This document shows, piece after piece, positions 33,718 through 42,849 of a DNA stretch of 64,000 bases. How positions within the stretch are numbered: position 1 is the first letter of the stretch; each line of letters begins with the position of its first letter. The notes beneath the pieces are model-generated. The model made no database searches. It had not been told where the DNA came from and saw nothing but the letters and a program-made list of their open reading frames with translations. This stretch comes from Sphingomonas_L flavalba_A. GTDB taxonomy: Bacteria > Pseudomonadota > Alphaproteobacteria > Sphingomonadales > Sphingomonadaceae. The stretch spans positions 2,852,001 through 2,916,000 of the forward strand of contig NZ_CP180208.1 in the NCBI RefSeq assembly GCF_047553045.1, written 5' to 3'. The translations under genes and the position numbers were made by a program.

Positions 33718-35541
33718 ATGTGCGGAATCATCGGGATCCTTGGCCAGTCGGCGGTTGCCGGGCGCTTGCTCGACGGGCTGCGCCGGCTGGAATATCGCGG
33801 CTATGATTCCGCTGGCATCGCCACCGTCCACGACGGGGTGATCGAGCGGCGCCGCGCCGAGGGCAAGCTGAACAACCTGGCAGAGCGGCTGGCGGCGGAG
33901 CCGTTGGCCGGCAACAGCGGCATCGCCCACACCCGCTGGGCGACCCACGGCGCGCCGACCGAGGACAATGCCCACCCCCACATCGTCGACGACGTCGTCA
34001 TCGTCCACAACGGCATTATCGAGAATTTCAAGCCGCTGCGCGACGAGCTGATCGCGGAGGGGCGCGAGTTCCTCAGCCAGACCGACACCGAGGTCGTCGC
34101 CCATCTGATCGCGCGCGAGCTGGCGCGCGGCCTGCCCCCGCGCGATGCGGTGGCCGCGGTGCTGCCGCGCCTGCACGGCGCCTTCGCGCTGGGCGTGATG
34201 TTCCGCAGCGAGCCGGACCTGCTGATCGGCGCCCGGCTCGGCGCGCCGCTGACCGTCGGTTATGGCGAGGGCGAGAATTACCTCGGTTCCGACGCGATCG
34301 CGCTGGCGCCGCTCAGCCAGCGCATCGCCTATCTGGAAGAAGGCGACTGGGTAGCCATTACGCGTGCGCGGGTGGAGATTTTCGATCGCGACAACCGGCC
34401 GGTTACCCGGCCGATCGTCGAGTCCGGCATTTCCGGCCAGCTGGTCGAAAAGGGCAACCACCGCCACTTCATGCAGAAGGAGATTTACGAGCAGCCGGTC
34501 GTCGTCGCCCAGACGCTGCGCTCCTATCTGCGCCGGCTGGAGAACAAGGTCGCGCTGCCCGACATGGATTTCGATCTGGCCGGGGTGAAGCGGGTGACGA
34601 TCGTCGCATGCGGCACCAGCTTCTACGCCGGGATGGTCGCCAAATACTGGTTCGAACAGTTTGCGCGGGTGCCCGTCGACCTCGATGTCGCGTCGGAATT
34701 CCGTTACCGCCAGCCGGTGCTGGAGCCGGGCGGGCTGGCGCTGTTCGTCTCGCAATCCGGCGAGACGGCGGACACGCTGGCGGCGCTGCGCCATGCGCGG
34801 GCGGAAGGGCAGACGATCGCCGTCGTCGTCAACGTGCCGACCAGTTCGATGGCGCGGGAGGCGGATCTGCTGCTCCCCACCCATGCCGGGCCGGAGATCG
34901 GCGTCGCTTCGACCAAAGCGTTCACCTGTCAGCTGGCGGTGCTCGCCGCCTTTGCCGCCAACCTCGCCCGCGCGAAGGGCCGGATGGATGCCGACGAGGA
35001 AAAGGAAATCGTCGCCCAATTGGCCGAGGCGCCGGCGGCGATGAACGCTGCGCTGGCCCGCGACGAGGCGATCGAGGCGATCGCGCCGCTGATCGCCCCG
35101 GCGCGCGACGTGCTCTATCTGGGGCGCGGGCCGGATTACCCGATGGCGCTGGAAGGCGCGCTGAAGCTGAAGGAAATCAGCTATATCCACGCCGAGGGCT
35201 ATGCCGCCGGCGAGATGAAGCACGGCCCGATCGCGCTGATCGACGACGCGGTGCCGGTCATCGTCATCGCCCCATCCGGCCCGCTGTTCGACAAGACGGT
35301 GTCGAACATGCAGGAGGTGCAGGCGCGCGGCGGCAAGGTCGTGCTGATCTCCGACGCAGAAGGGATCGCCGCCGCCGGCGACAAATGCCTGGCGACGATC
35401 GAGATGCCGTGCGTTCACCCGCTGATCGCGCCGCTAGCCTATGCGGTGCCGGTGCAGCTGCTCGCCTATCACGTCGCCGTCGCCAAGGGCACCGACGTCG
35501 ACCAGCCGCGCAACCTGGCGAAAAGCGTGACGGTGGAGTGA
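33718..35541 (+). CDS. glmS: GlmS, glutamine-fructose-6-phosphate aminotransferase
   Basis: 607 residues, full length. The mature N-terminus is the catalytic Cys (MCGIIGILG), with the class II glutamine amidotransferase motifs RRLEYRGYDSAG and HTRWATHGAPTEDNAHPH. Two SIS sugar-isomerase domains follow: ACGTSFYAGM, SQSGETADT and STKAFTCQL, then LGRGPDYPMALEGALKLKEISY. The C-terminus ends in the conserved DQPRNLAKSVTVE. It makes glucosamine-6-phosphate, the entry point of the pathway that GlmU completes. No ribozyme-like leader exists, because only one base separates it from glmU. Confidence 0.97.
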   Translation: MCGIIGILGQSAVAGRLLDGLRRLEYRGYDSAGIATVHDGVIERRRAEGKLNNLAERLAAEPLAGNSGIAHTRWATHGAPTEDNAHPHIVDDVVIVHNGIIENFKPLRDELIAEGREFLSQTDTEVVAHLIARELARGLPPRDAVAAVLPRLHGAFALGVMFRSEPDLLIGARLGAPLTVGYGEGENYLGSDAIALAPLSQRIAYLEEGDWVAITRARVEIFDRDNRPVTRPIVESGISGQLVEKGNHRHFMQKEIYEQPVVVAQTLRSYLRRLENKVALPDMDFDLAGVKRVTIVACGTSFYAGMVAKYWFEQFARVPVDLDVASEFRYRQPVLEPGGLALFVSQSGETADTLAALRHARAEGQTIAVVVNVPTSSMAREADLLLPTHAGPEIGVASTKAFTCQLAVLAAFAANLARAKGRMDADEEKEIVAQLAEAPAAMNAALARDEAIEAIAPLIAPARDVLYLGRGPDYPMALEGALKLKEISYIHAEGYAAGEMKHGPIALIDDAVPVIVIAPSGPLFDKTVSNMQEVQARGGKVVLISDAEGIAAAGDKCLATIEMPCVHPLIAPLAYAVPVQLLAYHVAVAKGTDVDQPRNLAKSVTVE

Positions 35542-35564
35542 GGCTGACCTGTGGTAACGCCGTT

Positions 35565-36038
35565 TCAGCCGACGATAGGCGCGGCAACCGCATCCAGCAG
35601 GCGTAGCGCGTCCGCCGGGGCGAGACGGATCTGCAGCCCGCGCTGGCCGCCGTTGATATAGACGAACGGCTGGGCCAGCGCCGTCTGTTCGATCACCACC
35701 GGCAGCCGGCGTGGCTGGCCGAACGGGCTGATCCCGCCGACCTTGTAGCCGGACAGCCGCTCGGCATCGGCCGGCTTCATCATCTGCGCGGCCTTGCCGC
35801 CCAGCGCCGCCGCCAGCGCCTTCATCGCCACCTCGCGGTCGGACGGGACGATGGCGATGGCGGGCCGGCCGTCGACCAGCGCCATCAGCGTCTTCAGCAC
35901 CCGTTCCGGCGGCTGGCTGAGCGCCTCCGCCGCCTGCAGGCCGATGTGATCGGCATCGCGGTCATAGGAATAGCTTTCGACGGTGAAGGGCACGCCGGCC
36001 TTGTCCAGCATCGCCGTCGCGCGTGTCGCCCTTGCCAT
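35565..36038 (-). CDS. ybaK: Cys-tRNA(Pro)/Cys-tRNA deacylase, YbaK family
   Basis: 157-residue single-domain cytoplasmic editing enzyme that removes mischarged cysteine from tRNA(Pro). It has the YbaK-type features: conserved basic residues VLKTLMALVDGRPAIAIVPSDREV, a Lys-rich helix AALGGKAAQMMKPADAERLSGYKVGGISPFG, and the final FVYINGGQRGLQIRLAP. This is the whole family length. It is convergent with glmS and 9 nt downstream of the PAP2 gene, so it may be cotranscribed with it. Confidence 0.92.
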   Translation of the reverse strand: MARATRATAMLDKAGVPFTVESYSYDRDADHIGLQAAEALSQPPERVLKTLMALVDGRPAIAIVPSDREVAMKALAAALGGKAAQMMKPADAERLSGYKVGGISPFGQPRRLPVVIEQTALAQPFVYINGGQRGLQIRLAPADALRLLDAVAAPIVG

Positions 36039-36047
36039 GCCCCGCGC

Positions 36048-37022
36048 CTATGCCGGGTGCCCGGCGGACGGCAGCGCACGGACTAGCGCGGTGGCGACGG
36101 CGAGCGCCGCGAGCGCGACGGCCGCCCCGAACAGCATGTCGGCCAGATAATGCGTGCCCTCGACCGGCGTCGCGAGCAGCATCGCGACGTTGATCGCGAC
36201 GACCGGCCAGCGCAGGCGCGGGAACGGCCAGGCCGCCGCCATGTAAAGCACCGCGCTGCTGGTGTGGAAGCTTGGCGCGCAGACCAGCCCGCGCAGGTCG
36301 CCCAGGTTGATGACGGTCAGCGCCCGGCTGCGCAGTTCCGGAATCAGTTCGGACTGATAGAGGGCGCTGGCCGGCATGTAGGGGATCGGCCCGTGCCACA
36401 GCGTCGCCAGCGGCCCCTCCGCCGGGAACAGGGCGAACAGTAGCAGCGTCGTCACCGCCGCCAGCCAGAAGGCGACGATGAACCGCCGCGCCTCCGCCTG
36501 CCGGCCGGCCCAGGCGAAATAGCCGAGCAGCAGTGCCGGGGTAAAGAAGATGCTGGCATAAGCGGCGGCGCCCAGCCGCTGCAGCGGGCGGTGGGCGGCG
36601 ACGACACCGTACCAGTCCCGCCAGTCGAAGCGCAGCATCGCGTCGATCCGTTCGAGCGCGCCGTCGTGGAAGCCGGTGCTGTAGGCGGCAACCGGGTAAC
36701 TGGCGACGGCGCCGAGCAGGCAAAGCAGGGCGAACAGGCCGATCGATTCGGCGGCGTCGCGGGCGATCCGCTGCCGTTCGTTCAGCGGCTGCCGGTAAAG
36801 CCAGCGCACGCTGATCCCGACGATCGCGGTGCACCAGAACAGGATGCGGCTGCCGGGGGTGAAGACGACAGTCTGGCCGTTGGCGACGATCATCGCCGCG
36901 ACGGCGAGCGCGCTGAGCGCCAGCCCGCCCGCCAGCCAGCTGCCCGGAATGACCGCCATCCGTTCCGCCGGCCTTGCCGCGCGCGCGGCAAGGCGCAGAA
37001 CGCGGACGTCGCTAACCAACAT
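36048..37022 (-). CDS. PAP2-superfamily membrane phosphatase/phosphotransferase
   Basis: 324-residue inner-membrane protein with about seven hydrophobic segments. The PAP2 catalytic signatures are PSFHTSSAVL and TPVEGTHYLADML, the latter with the catalytic His. The first motif (KxxxxxxRP) is divergent: the region reads IPYMPASALYQ. The layout resembles the PAP2_3 group that includes inositolphosphorylceramide-synthase-like enzymes. Sphingomonads make glycosphingolipids, so lipid head-group transfer or phosphate removal is plausible but unproven. The start may be 37022 or the internal Met at 36959; neither has a strong ribosome site. Confidence 0.82.
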   Translation of the reverse strand: MLVSDVRVLRLAARAARPAERMAVIPGSWLAGGLALSALAVAAMIVANGQTVVFTPGSRILFWCTAIVGISVRWLYRQPLNERQRIARDAAESIGLFALLCLLGAVASYPVAAYSTGFHDGALERIDAMLRFDWRDWYGVVAAHRPLQRLGAAAYASIFFTPALLLGYFAWAGRQAEARRFIVAFWLAAVTTLLLFALFPAEGPLATLWHGPIPYMPASALYQSELIPELRSRALTVINLGDLRGLVCAPSFHTSSAVLYMAAAWPFPRLRWPVVAINVAMLLATPVEGTHYLADMLFGAAVALAALAVATALVRALPSAGHPA

Positions 37023-37240
37023 CCGCCCGGTCGCCTGTCTTCATAACCTGTTTTCCCTGCCCCCGCGCCATGGCGCCATGCGGTCCTGCGCGCGCGTTCC
37101 ACAACCCACGATGAACGAACGATGCGCACCCGCCAATGGCGCGGCGATGGCGGGCGGATGGATTCCGCGTCATGCCGGGGTTGATCGGTGGGCGTCGCCA
37201 CGCCCATAGAACGATTCCGCCGCCGCCGAGAAGGTGCCCG

Positions 37241-39313
37241 ATGCCCGAAAGCCGCTTTCATTCATTCCACGCGCACGGGCTGGTCCGCGTCGCCGCCGCG
37301 ACGCCGGTCGCCAGCGTCGGCGATGTCGCTACCAATGCCGAGGCGATCGCCGCGCTGATCGCCGATGCCGACCGGCGCGGCGTCGATCTGGTCGTGTTCC
37401 CGGAACTGGCGCTGTCGTCCTACGCGATCGACGACCTGCTGCTGCAGGATGCGCTGCTTGACGCGGTCGAGCAGGGGATCGCGCAGATCCTGGCCGCCAG
37501 CGAGGCGCTGGCGCCGGTCGCGGTCGTCGGCGCGCCGGTCCGCCGGGGCGGGCGGCTGTACAACTGCGCGCTGGTCATCGCGCGCGGCGCGCTGCTCGGC
37601 GTCGTGCCGAAAAGCTATCTGCCCAATTACCGCGAATATTACGAGAAACGCTGGTTCGCGTCCGGCGCCGGGCTGGCCGGGCTGGAGGTGACGCTGGCCG
37701 GGCAGACGGTACCGTTCGGCGCCGACCTGCTGTTCGCCGCCGCCGACCTACCCGATTTCATTTTCCACGCCGAGGTCTGCGAGGATTACTGGGCGCCGCT
37801 GCCGCCGTCGACGCATGGCGCGCTCGCCGGTGCGCTGATCCTGTGCAACCTGTCGGCGTCGAACGTTGTCGTCGGCAAGGCGCGGGAGCGGGAGATGCTG
37901 GCCGCCGCCCACGCCACGCGCACGCTGAGCGCCCACATCTTCTCCGCCACCGGCGCCGGCGAAAGCACAACCGACCTGGCGTGGGACGGGCAGGCGATGA
38001 TCCACGAGCTGGGCGATCTGCTCGGCCGTTCCGCCCGGTTCGACCGGACGCCGGAATTGCTGGTCGCCGACATCGACGTCCAGCGCCTGCGGCTGGAGCG
38101 GGCGCGCAACGGCACGTTCAACGACTGCGCCGCCGCCGCCGGCCACCCGGAAACCCGCTTCCGCCGCATCGGCTTCACCCACCAGCCGCATATGCGCGAC
38201 GCCGGGCTGGAACGGCCGCTGCGCCGCTTCCCGTTCGTCCCCGACGACGCGGCGCGGCTCGACGAGGATTGTTACGAGGCATTCAACATCCAGGTCGAGG
38301 GGCTGGCCCAGCGGTTCCGCGCGACGCCGGGCGACCACATGGTCATCGGCGTGTCGGGCGGGCTCGATTCGACCCACGCGCTGATCGTCGCCGCCAAGAC
38401 CTGCGACCGGCTCGGCCTGCCGCGCGCCGCGATCCTTGCCTTCACCCTGCCCGGTTTCGCGACCGGAGAGGCGACGAAGGCCAATGCCTGGGCGTTGATG
38501 AAGGCTTTGGGCGTCACCGCGGCGGAGATCGATATCCGCCCGGCCGCCGAACGGATGCTCGCCGACCTCGGCCACCCGTTCGCCGATGGCGAGCCGGTCT
38601 ATGACGTGACGTTCGAGAATGTGCAGGCGGGGCTGCGTACCGATTACCTGTTCCGCCTTGCCAACCAGCGCGGCGGCTTCGTCATCGGCACCGGCGACCT
38701 GTCCGAACTGGCGCTTGGCTGGTGCACCTATGGCGTCGGCGACCAGATGAGCCATTACGGCGTCAACGCCGGGGTGCCGAAGACGCTGATCCAGCACCTG
38801 ATCCGCTGGTCGATCGCCACCGCCCAGTTCGACGCGGACACAGACATGATCCTCGACGCGATCCTCGCCACGGAGATTTCGCCGGAGCTGGTTCCCGCCG
38901 GCGCCGACGGGGCGATGCAGAGCACCGAGGACCGGATCGGCCCCTATGCGCTGCACGATTTCTTCCTGCACCACATCGTCCACCACGGCCTGCCGCCGTC
39001 GAAGGTGGCCTTCCTCGCCTGGCATGCCTGGCGCGATGCCGCCGCCGGGCACTGGCCGCCCGGCTTTCCGGACGACGCCCGCGTTGCCTACGACCTTGGC
39101 ACCATTGCCCGCTGGCTCCGCATCTTCCTGACCCGCTTCTTCGCGACCAGCCAGTTCAAGCGATCCGCCCTGCCCAACGGGCCGAAAGTGTCGCCCGGCG
39201 GCAGCCTGTCGCCGCGCGGCGAATGGCGGGCGCCGTCGGACGGCAGCGCCGCGCTGTGGCTGGCCGAACTCGACCGGGCATTGCCGGAAAGCGACGGCGC
39301 GCTAAACAGGTGA
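37241..39313 (+). CDS. nadE: Glutamine-dependent NAD+ synthetase
   Basis: 690-residue two-domain enzyme that amidates NaAD to NAD+ with glutamine nitrogen. The N-terminal nitrilase-type glutaminase has Glu55 (FPELALSSY), Lys124 (VVPKSYLPNY) and Cys180 (EVCEDYW). The C-terminal synthetase has the ATP pyrophosphatase loop VSGGLDST followed by the NadE motifs GTGDLSELALGW and NAGVPKTLI. The length matches the actinobacterial/alphaproteobacterial long form. The start at 37241 is preceded by GAGAAGG; 35 codons upstream are open but lack similarity. Confidence 0.96.
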   Translation: MPESRFHSFHAHGLVRVAAATPVASVGDVATNAEAIAALIADADRRGVDLVVFPELALSSYAIDDLLLQDALLDAVEQGIAQILAASEALAPVAVVGAPVRRGGRLYNCALVIARGALLGVVPKSYLPNYREYYEKRWFASGAGLAGLEVTLAGQTVPFGADLLFAAADLPDFIFHAEVCEDYWAPLPPSTHGALAGALILCNLSASNVVVGKAREREMLAAAHATRTLSAHIFSATGAGESTTDLAWDGQAMIHELGDLLGRSARFDRTPELLVADIDVQRLRLERARNGTFNDCAAAAGHPETRFRRIGFTHQPHMRDAGLERPLRRFPFVPDDAARLDEDCYEAFNIQVEGLAQRFRATPGDHMVIGVSGGLDSTHALIVAAKTCDRLGLPRAAILAFTLPGFATGEATKANAWALMKALGVTAAEIDIRPAAERMLADLGHPFADGEPVYDVTFENVQAGLRTDYLFRLANQRGGFVIGTGDLSELALGWCTYGVGDQMSHYGVNAGVPKTLIQHLIRWSIATAQFDADTDMILDAILATEISPELVPAGADGAMQSTEDRIGPYALHDFFLHHIVHHGLPPSKVAFLAWHAWRDAAAGHWPPGFPDDARVAYDLGTIARWLRIFLTRFFATSQFKRSALPNGPKVSPGGSLSPRGEWRAPSDGSAALWLAELDRALPESDGALNR

Positions 39314-39376
39314 ATTCGCACGGGTGAAACGATCGCGCGGTCGGTGCGTTCGCACCGTGTGCCGGTGGAGAAACCC

Positions 39377-40507
39377 ATGCGCCCGATCGCCCTCGCCCTG
39401 CCCTTGCTCGCCTTCAGCGCCTGTTCGCAGGCCGCGCCCGCACCCGCGCCTGCGGATGGTGCCGCCCGGCCGTTCGCCGTCACCACCGTCGCCGATTTCG
39501 ACAGCCCGTGGGCAATGGCCTTCCTGCCCGACGGGCGGATGCTGGTCACCGAAAAGGCCGGGCAGATGTTGCTGGTCTCCGCCGACGGCAAGAGGCGGCA
39601 GAGCCTGGGCGGGATCCCGCCGGTCGACAGCGCCGGGCAGGGGGCGCTGATGGATGTCGTCCTCCACCCGAAATTCGCTGACAATCATCTGGTCTATTTC
39701 AGCTATTCCGCCGCCGGAGAGGGCGGCAAGGGCGTGGTACTGGCGCGCGGGACGTTCGTCGACGGCGATGCGCCGCGCCTCGACAAGGTGGAAACGCTGT
39801 TCACCGGCAGCCCGCTGGTCTCCGGCAACGGCCATTATTCCGGGCGCATCGTCTTCGCGCCGGACGGGCACCTGTTCTTCACCAATGGCGAGCGGCAGAA
39901 ATTCACCCCGGCGCAGGACCCGCAGGCGACGCTGGGCAAAGTGCTGCGCCTGAACGACGACGGCACGCCTGCCGCCGGCAATCCGCTGGCGGCGAAGGGC
40001 TTCAACCCGGCGATCTGGTCCTATGGCCACCGCAACCTGCTCGGCATCGACTTCGCCCCCGACGGCGCGCTGTGGGAGGTGGAGATGGGGCCGAAGGGCG
40101 GGGACGAGGTGAACCTGATCCTGCCCGGCCACAACTATGGCTACCCGCTGGTGTCGAACGGCGACCATTATGACGGAACCCCGATCCCCCGCCACGCCAC
40201 CCGGCCGGATCTGGAAGCACCGAAGGTTTCGTGGAACCCGTCGATCTCGCCCTCGTCGCTGATCGTCTACACCGGCGATCTGTTCCCGCAGTGGCGAGGC
40301 GACGTGTTCATTGGCGCGCTATCCGGCAAGGCGCTGATCCGCGTCGATGTCGACGGCACCAATGCGAAAAAGGGCGACGAGTGGCCGATGGGCGCGCGCA
40401 TCCGATCGGTGCGGCAGGGGCCGGAAGGCGCGCTGTATCTGCTCGAGGACGGCGCCGAAGAGTCCGAAGGGCGGATGCTGAAACTAACCCCGGCACAGCC
40501 CCGCTGA
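39377..40507 (+). CDS. PQQ-dependent sugar dehydrogenase, exported lipoprotein
   Basis: 376-residue six-bladed beta-propeller of the soluble aldose dehydrogenase/YliI group, oxidising sugars with PQQ. A signal peptide ends in a lipobox (AFSAC). The family motifs are SPWAMAFLPDGRMLVTEK, GLMDV-like GALMDVVLHP, NGHYSGRIVFAPDGHLFFTNGE (with the catalytic His region), YGHRNLLGIDFAPDG, and EMGPKGGDEVNLI. The start at 39377 follows GGAG and begins the signal peptide. It stands alone, 63 nt after nadE. PQQ biosynthesis genes are not in the window. Confidence 0.9.
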   Translation: MRPIALALPLLAFSACSQAAPAPAPADGAARPFAVTTVADFDSPWAMAFLPDGRMLVTEKAGQMLLVSADGKRRQSLGGIPPVDSAGQGALMDVVLHPKFADNHLVYFSYSAAGEGGKGVVLARGTFVDGDAPRLDKVETLFTGSPLVSGNGHYSGRIVFAPDGHLFFTNGERQKFTPAQDPQATLGKVLRLNDDGTPAAGNPLAAKGFNPAIWSYGHRNLLGIDFAPDGALWEVEMGPKGGDEVNLILPGHNYGYPLVSNGDHYDGTPIPRHATRPDLEAPKVSWNPSISPSSLIVYTGDLFPQWRGDVFIGALSGKALIRVDVDGTNAKKGDEWPMGARIRSVRQGPEGALYLLEDGAEESEGRMLKLTPAQPR

Positions 40508-40670
40508 GCACGGCGAACGCGCCGGCCGTTTCGATTCGGGACAAATTCTCCAAATTTGCCTGCATTTTAACCAAGACAAGGTTACCACTTCGTTAGTAGT
40601 ACTCTCTCAGCGTCTGGATCGAAGTGGGCGATTCAAGCGCGTCGGTCCACGTAGTTAGGGGTAAATGAGT

Positions 40671-41183
40671 ATGAACAAGTTTCTTCTCGGCGCAGCGCTG
40701 GCGACGGCGACCGTGCTCGCGGCGCCGGCTTCGGCGGCGGTCATCGCCCTGTCGGTTCCGGGCACCGGTGGTTCGACCGGCTTCACGCAGTCCAGCAACA
40801 CGTCGGGCGCCATCGCCGACGAGTTCCAGTTTACCGTGCCGGTTGCCGGGGACGCCAGCGGCTCGCTGATCTCGATCGACCTGTCGGGCGCTTTCGACGT
40901 CGTCATCACCAAGGTGTGGCTGGACGCGATTCCTTTCCATCAGGACCTGACCGGTTCGGAAGAAAAGTGGACCCTGGCGAGCGCGAACATCGGCGCCGGT
41001 ACGCACAGCATCTTCGTCGAGGGCACCTGGGGCACCAACGGCGGTTCGTACAGCGGCACGCTGAACTTCCTGCCGGCCGCGGTGCCGGAACCGGCCGCCT
41101 GGGCGCTGATGATCGCCGGCTTCGGCCTGGTTGGCGGCGCGATGCGCGGCCGGCGTCGGGTGACCAGCGTCACTTACGCCTGA
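40671..41183 (+). CDS. PEPxxWA-CTERM exported protein
   Basis: 170-residue secreted protein. The signal peptide ends at APASA. A beta-rich domain of about 120 residues without recognised homology follows, poor in Cys. The C-terminus is the sorting signal VPEPAAWALMIAGFGLVG, then GAMRGRRR: Pro-Glu-Pro plus Trp-Ala, a hydrophobic helix and a basic tail. This is recognised by an exosortase, which should be encoded elsewhere because none is here. The start at 40671 fits the AGGGG spacing better than the ATG at 40665. A terminator follows at 41207. The 160-nt leader upstream is AT-richer than its surroundings and probably contains the promoter. Confidence 0.9.
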   Translation: MNKFLLGAALATATVLAAPASAAVIALSVPGTGGSTGFTQSSNTSGAIADEFQFTVPVAGDASGSLISIDLSGAFDVVITKVWLDAIPFHQDLTGSEEKWTLASANIGAGTHSIFVEGTWGTNGGSYSGTLNFLPAAVPEPAAWALMIAGFGLVGGAMRGRRRVTSVTYA

Positions 41184-41206
41184 GCCTGAACAGGTTCGAT
41201 ACAGGG

Positions 41207-41240
41207 AAAGGGCTGGCCGGAAGGCCGGCCCTTTCTCTTT
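41207..41240. terminator. Bidirectional terminator
   Basis: A 12-bp stem (AAAGGGCTGGCC with its complement, one G-U) closes a GGAA loop; CTCTTT follows on the plus strand. It lies between the convergent PEP-CTERM and oxidoreductase genes and could serve both. Confidence 0.75.
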
Positions 41241-41265
41241 GCGGGGACGGCGGGCCGGCGCTCGC

Positions 41266-42849
41266 TTAGCGGATCGCCTGCGCCGCCATATAGCCGGACA
41301 TGCCGCCAAGGCCGGGGCCGGGGTGGGTCGACGCGCCGATGTGGAACAGGCGCTTGACCGGGGTGGCGTGGCCGCTCGGCCCGGCATGCGGGCGCCACAG
41401 CATGAACTGGTCGATCGAGCACAACCCGCCATAGGGATCGCCACCGACCAGATTGACGTTCATTTTCTCAAGGTCGGCGGGGGACAAGGCGTGCCGGCCG
41501 ACGATCTGCGCGTCCAGCCCCGGACACAAGGCGCATAACCGCGCGACGATGCGATCGGCATAGGCCTCGCGCACCGCCTCGGTCCAGCGGCCGTCCGCCG
41601 GCACCGCGATCTCACTGAGCGCGTCGCCGCGCAGCTCGCCGTTGCGCGGCACCTCCTGCAATTGAATCCACAGGATGGCGGCGCCGGCCGGCGCGCGGCT
41701 GGGGTCGACGGCGGTCGGCTGGGCGACGACGATCGTCGCCTCCGCCGGCAACAGGCCTCGTTCGGCTTCGTTGACCGCGCGCGACACCGCGTCCAGCCCG
41801 TCGGTCACATGCAGCATCGCCACCCTGCCGAGCGCCGGGTCCGGCCACACCGGCGGCGCCGACAAGGCGAGGTGGATCTGCATTTCGCCCCGGCCATATT
41901 GGAAGGCAGCGGCATCGGCCCGGACCTGCGGCGGCGTCGCTTCCGCCGGCAGCAACCGGCCGTAAAGCTGGGTGGGGGTGACGGAGGCGACGACGGCATC
42001 GGCGGCGGTGATCGTCTCTCCGCTCGCCAGCCGGACGCCGGTGGCGCGGCCGCCGGCGACGATGATCTCGGCAACGTCGGCATTGGTGCGGATCGCACCG
42101 CCATGCGCCACGATCAGTCGCTCGAACGCCTCGACGATGCGGGCGCTGCCGCCCTCAACCATCGGCGCGCCGACCTGTTCGAGCGAGAACAGCACCAGCC
42201 GGTTCATCAGTGCCGACATCGCGCTTTCCGGGGCAAGCCCGACATGCAGCACCCAGGGCGCGAACAGCCCGCGCGCCGCCGGTGACCGAAAGTCGGCCGA
42301 CAACCAGGTCCGCGACGCGCGCATCGCCTCACCGAAAAAGCGGGCCAGCCCCTTTAGCCCGCGCCGCCGCGCTTCACCCAGCAGCAGCTTCAGCGTCGGC
42401 CAGGACCAGAGCTCGCCGCCGAGCATGCCGAAAACCAGCGCTGCATCCGCCTCGACCGCCGCCATCGCCCGGCGATAGGCATCGCCGTCGCCCGGCGCGA
42501 TCGCGTCGAGTGCGGCGGCGTTGCGGTCGCGGTCGGTGGTGAACACCAGCGCACTGCCGTCGGGCCGGACCAGCGCGGTCGGCACGTCGGTGTTGACGAA
42601 TTCCAGCCCGTGCCGCGCCAGTTCCGGCCCAAGCAGGCCGTAATGCGGCGCGGTGACGAATAGCGGGTAGAGCGTCGACAATGTGTCGTGGCGGAAGCCC
42701 GGCGCGGTCAGCTCCTCGGTGCGAATGCAGCCACCGGCAACCGCCTCGCGCTCCAACAGCAGCACCCGCTTGCCCCGCAATGCGAGCAGCGCGCCGCAGA
42801 CCAGCGCGTTGATCCCGCTGCCGACGATGACAACATCGGCATCCGCCAT
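41266..42849 (-). CDS. Phytoene-dehydrogenase-like FAD oxidoreductase
   Basis: 527-residue NAD(P)/FAD-dependent oxidoreductase of the CrtI/PYROXD2 type. The dinucleotide-binding motif VVIVGSGINALVCGALLA is followed by the GG doublet (LLEREAVAGGCIRTEE). The late GPGLGGMSGYMAAQAI closes the FAD site. It has no carotenoid cluster around it, and the isolated PYROXD2 group has no settled reaction, so desaturation or oxidation of a lipid-like substrate is only inferred. Its ATG shares one base with the SDR stop (TGATG), so the two are translationally coupled. Third gene of the operon monooxygenase-SDR-oxidoreductase. Confidence 0.87.
   Translation of the reverse strand: MADADVVIVGSGINALVCGALLALRGKRVLLLEREAVAGGCIRTEELTAPGFRHDTLSTLYPLFVTAPHYGLLGPELARHGLEFVNTDVPTALVRPDGSALVFTTDRDRNAAALDAIAPGDGDAYRRAMAAVEADAALVFGMLGGELWSWPTLKLLLGEARRRGLKGLARFFGEAMRASRTWLSADFRSPAARGLFAPWVLHVGLAPESAMSALMNRLVLFSLEQVGAPMVEGGSARIVEAFERLIVAHGGAIRTNADVAEIIVAGGRATGVRLASGETITAADAVVASVTPTQLYGRLLPAEATPPQVRADAAAFQYGRGEMQIHLALSAPPVWPDPALGRVAMLHVTDGLDAVSRAVNEAERGLLPAEATIVVAQPTAVDPSRAPAGAAILWIQLQEVPRNGELRGDALSEIAVPADGRWTEAVREAYADRIVARLCALCPGLDAQIVGRHALSPADLEKMNVNLVGGDPYGGLCSIDQFMLWRPHAGPSGHATPVKRLFHIGASTHPGPGLGGMSGYMAAQAIR

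Noticed and set aside
33716..33718. Possible glmS ribozyme or leader before glmS
   Set aside because: glmS starts one base after glmU, leaving no room.
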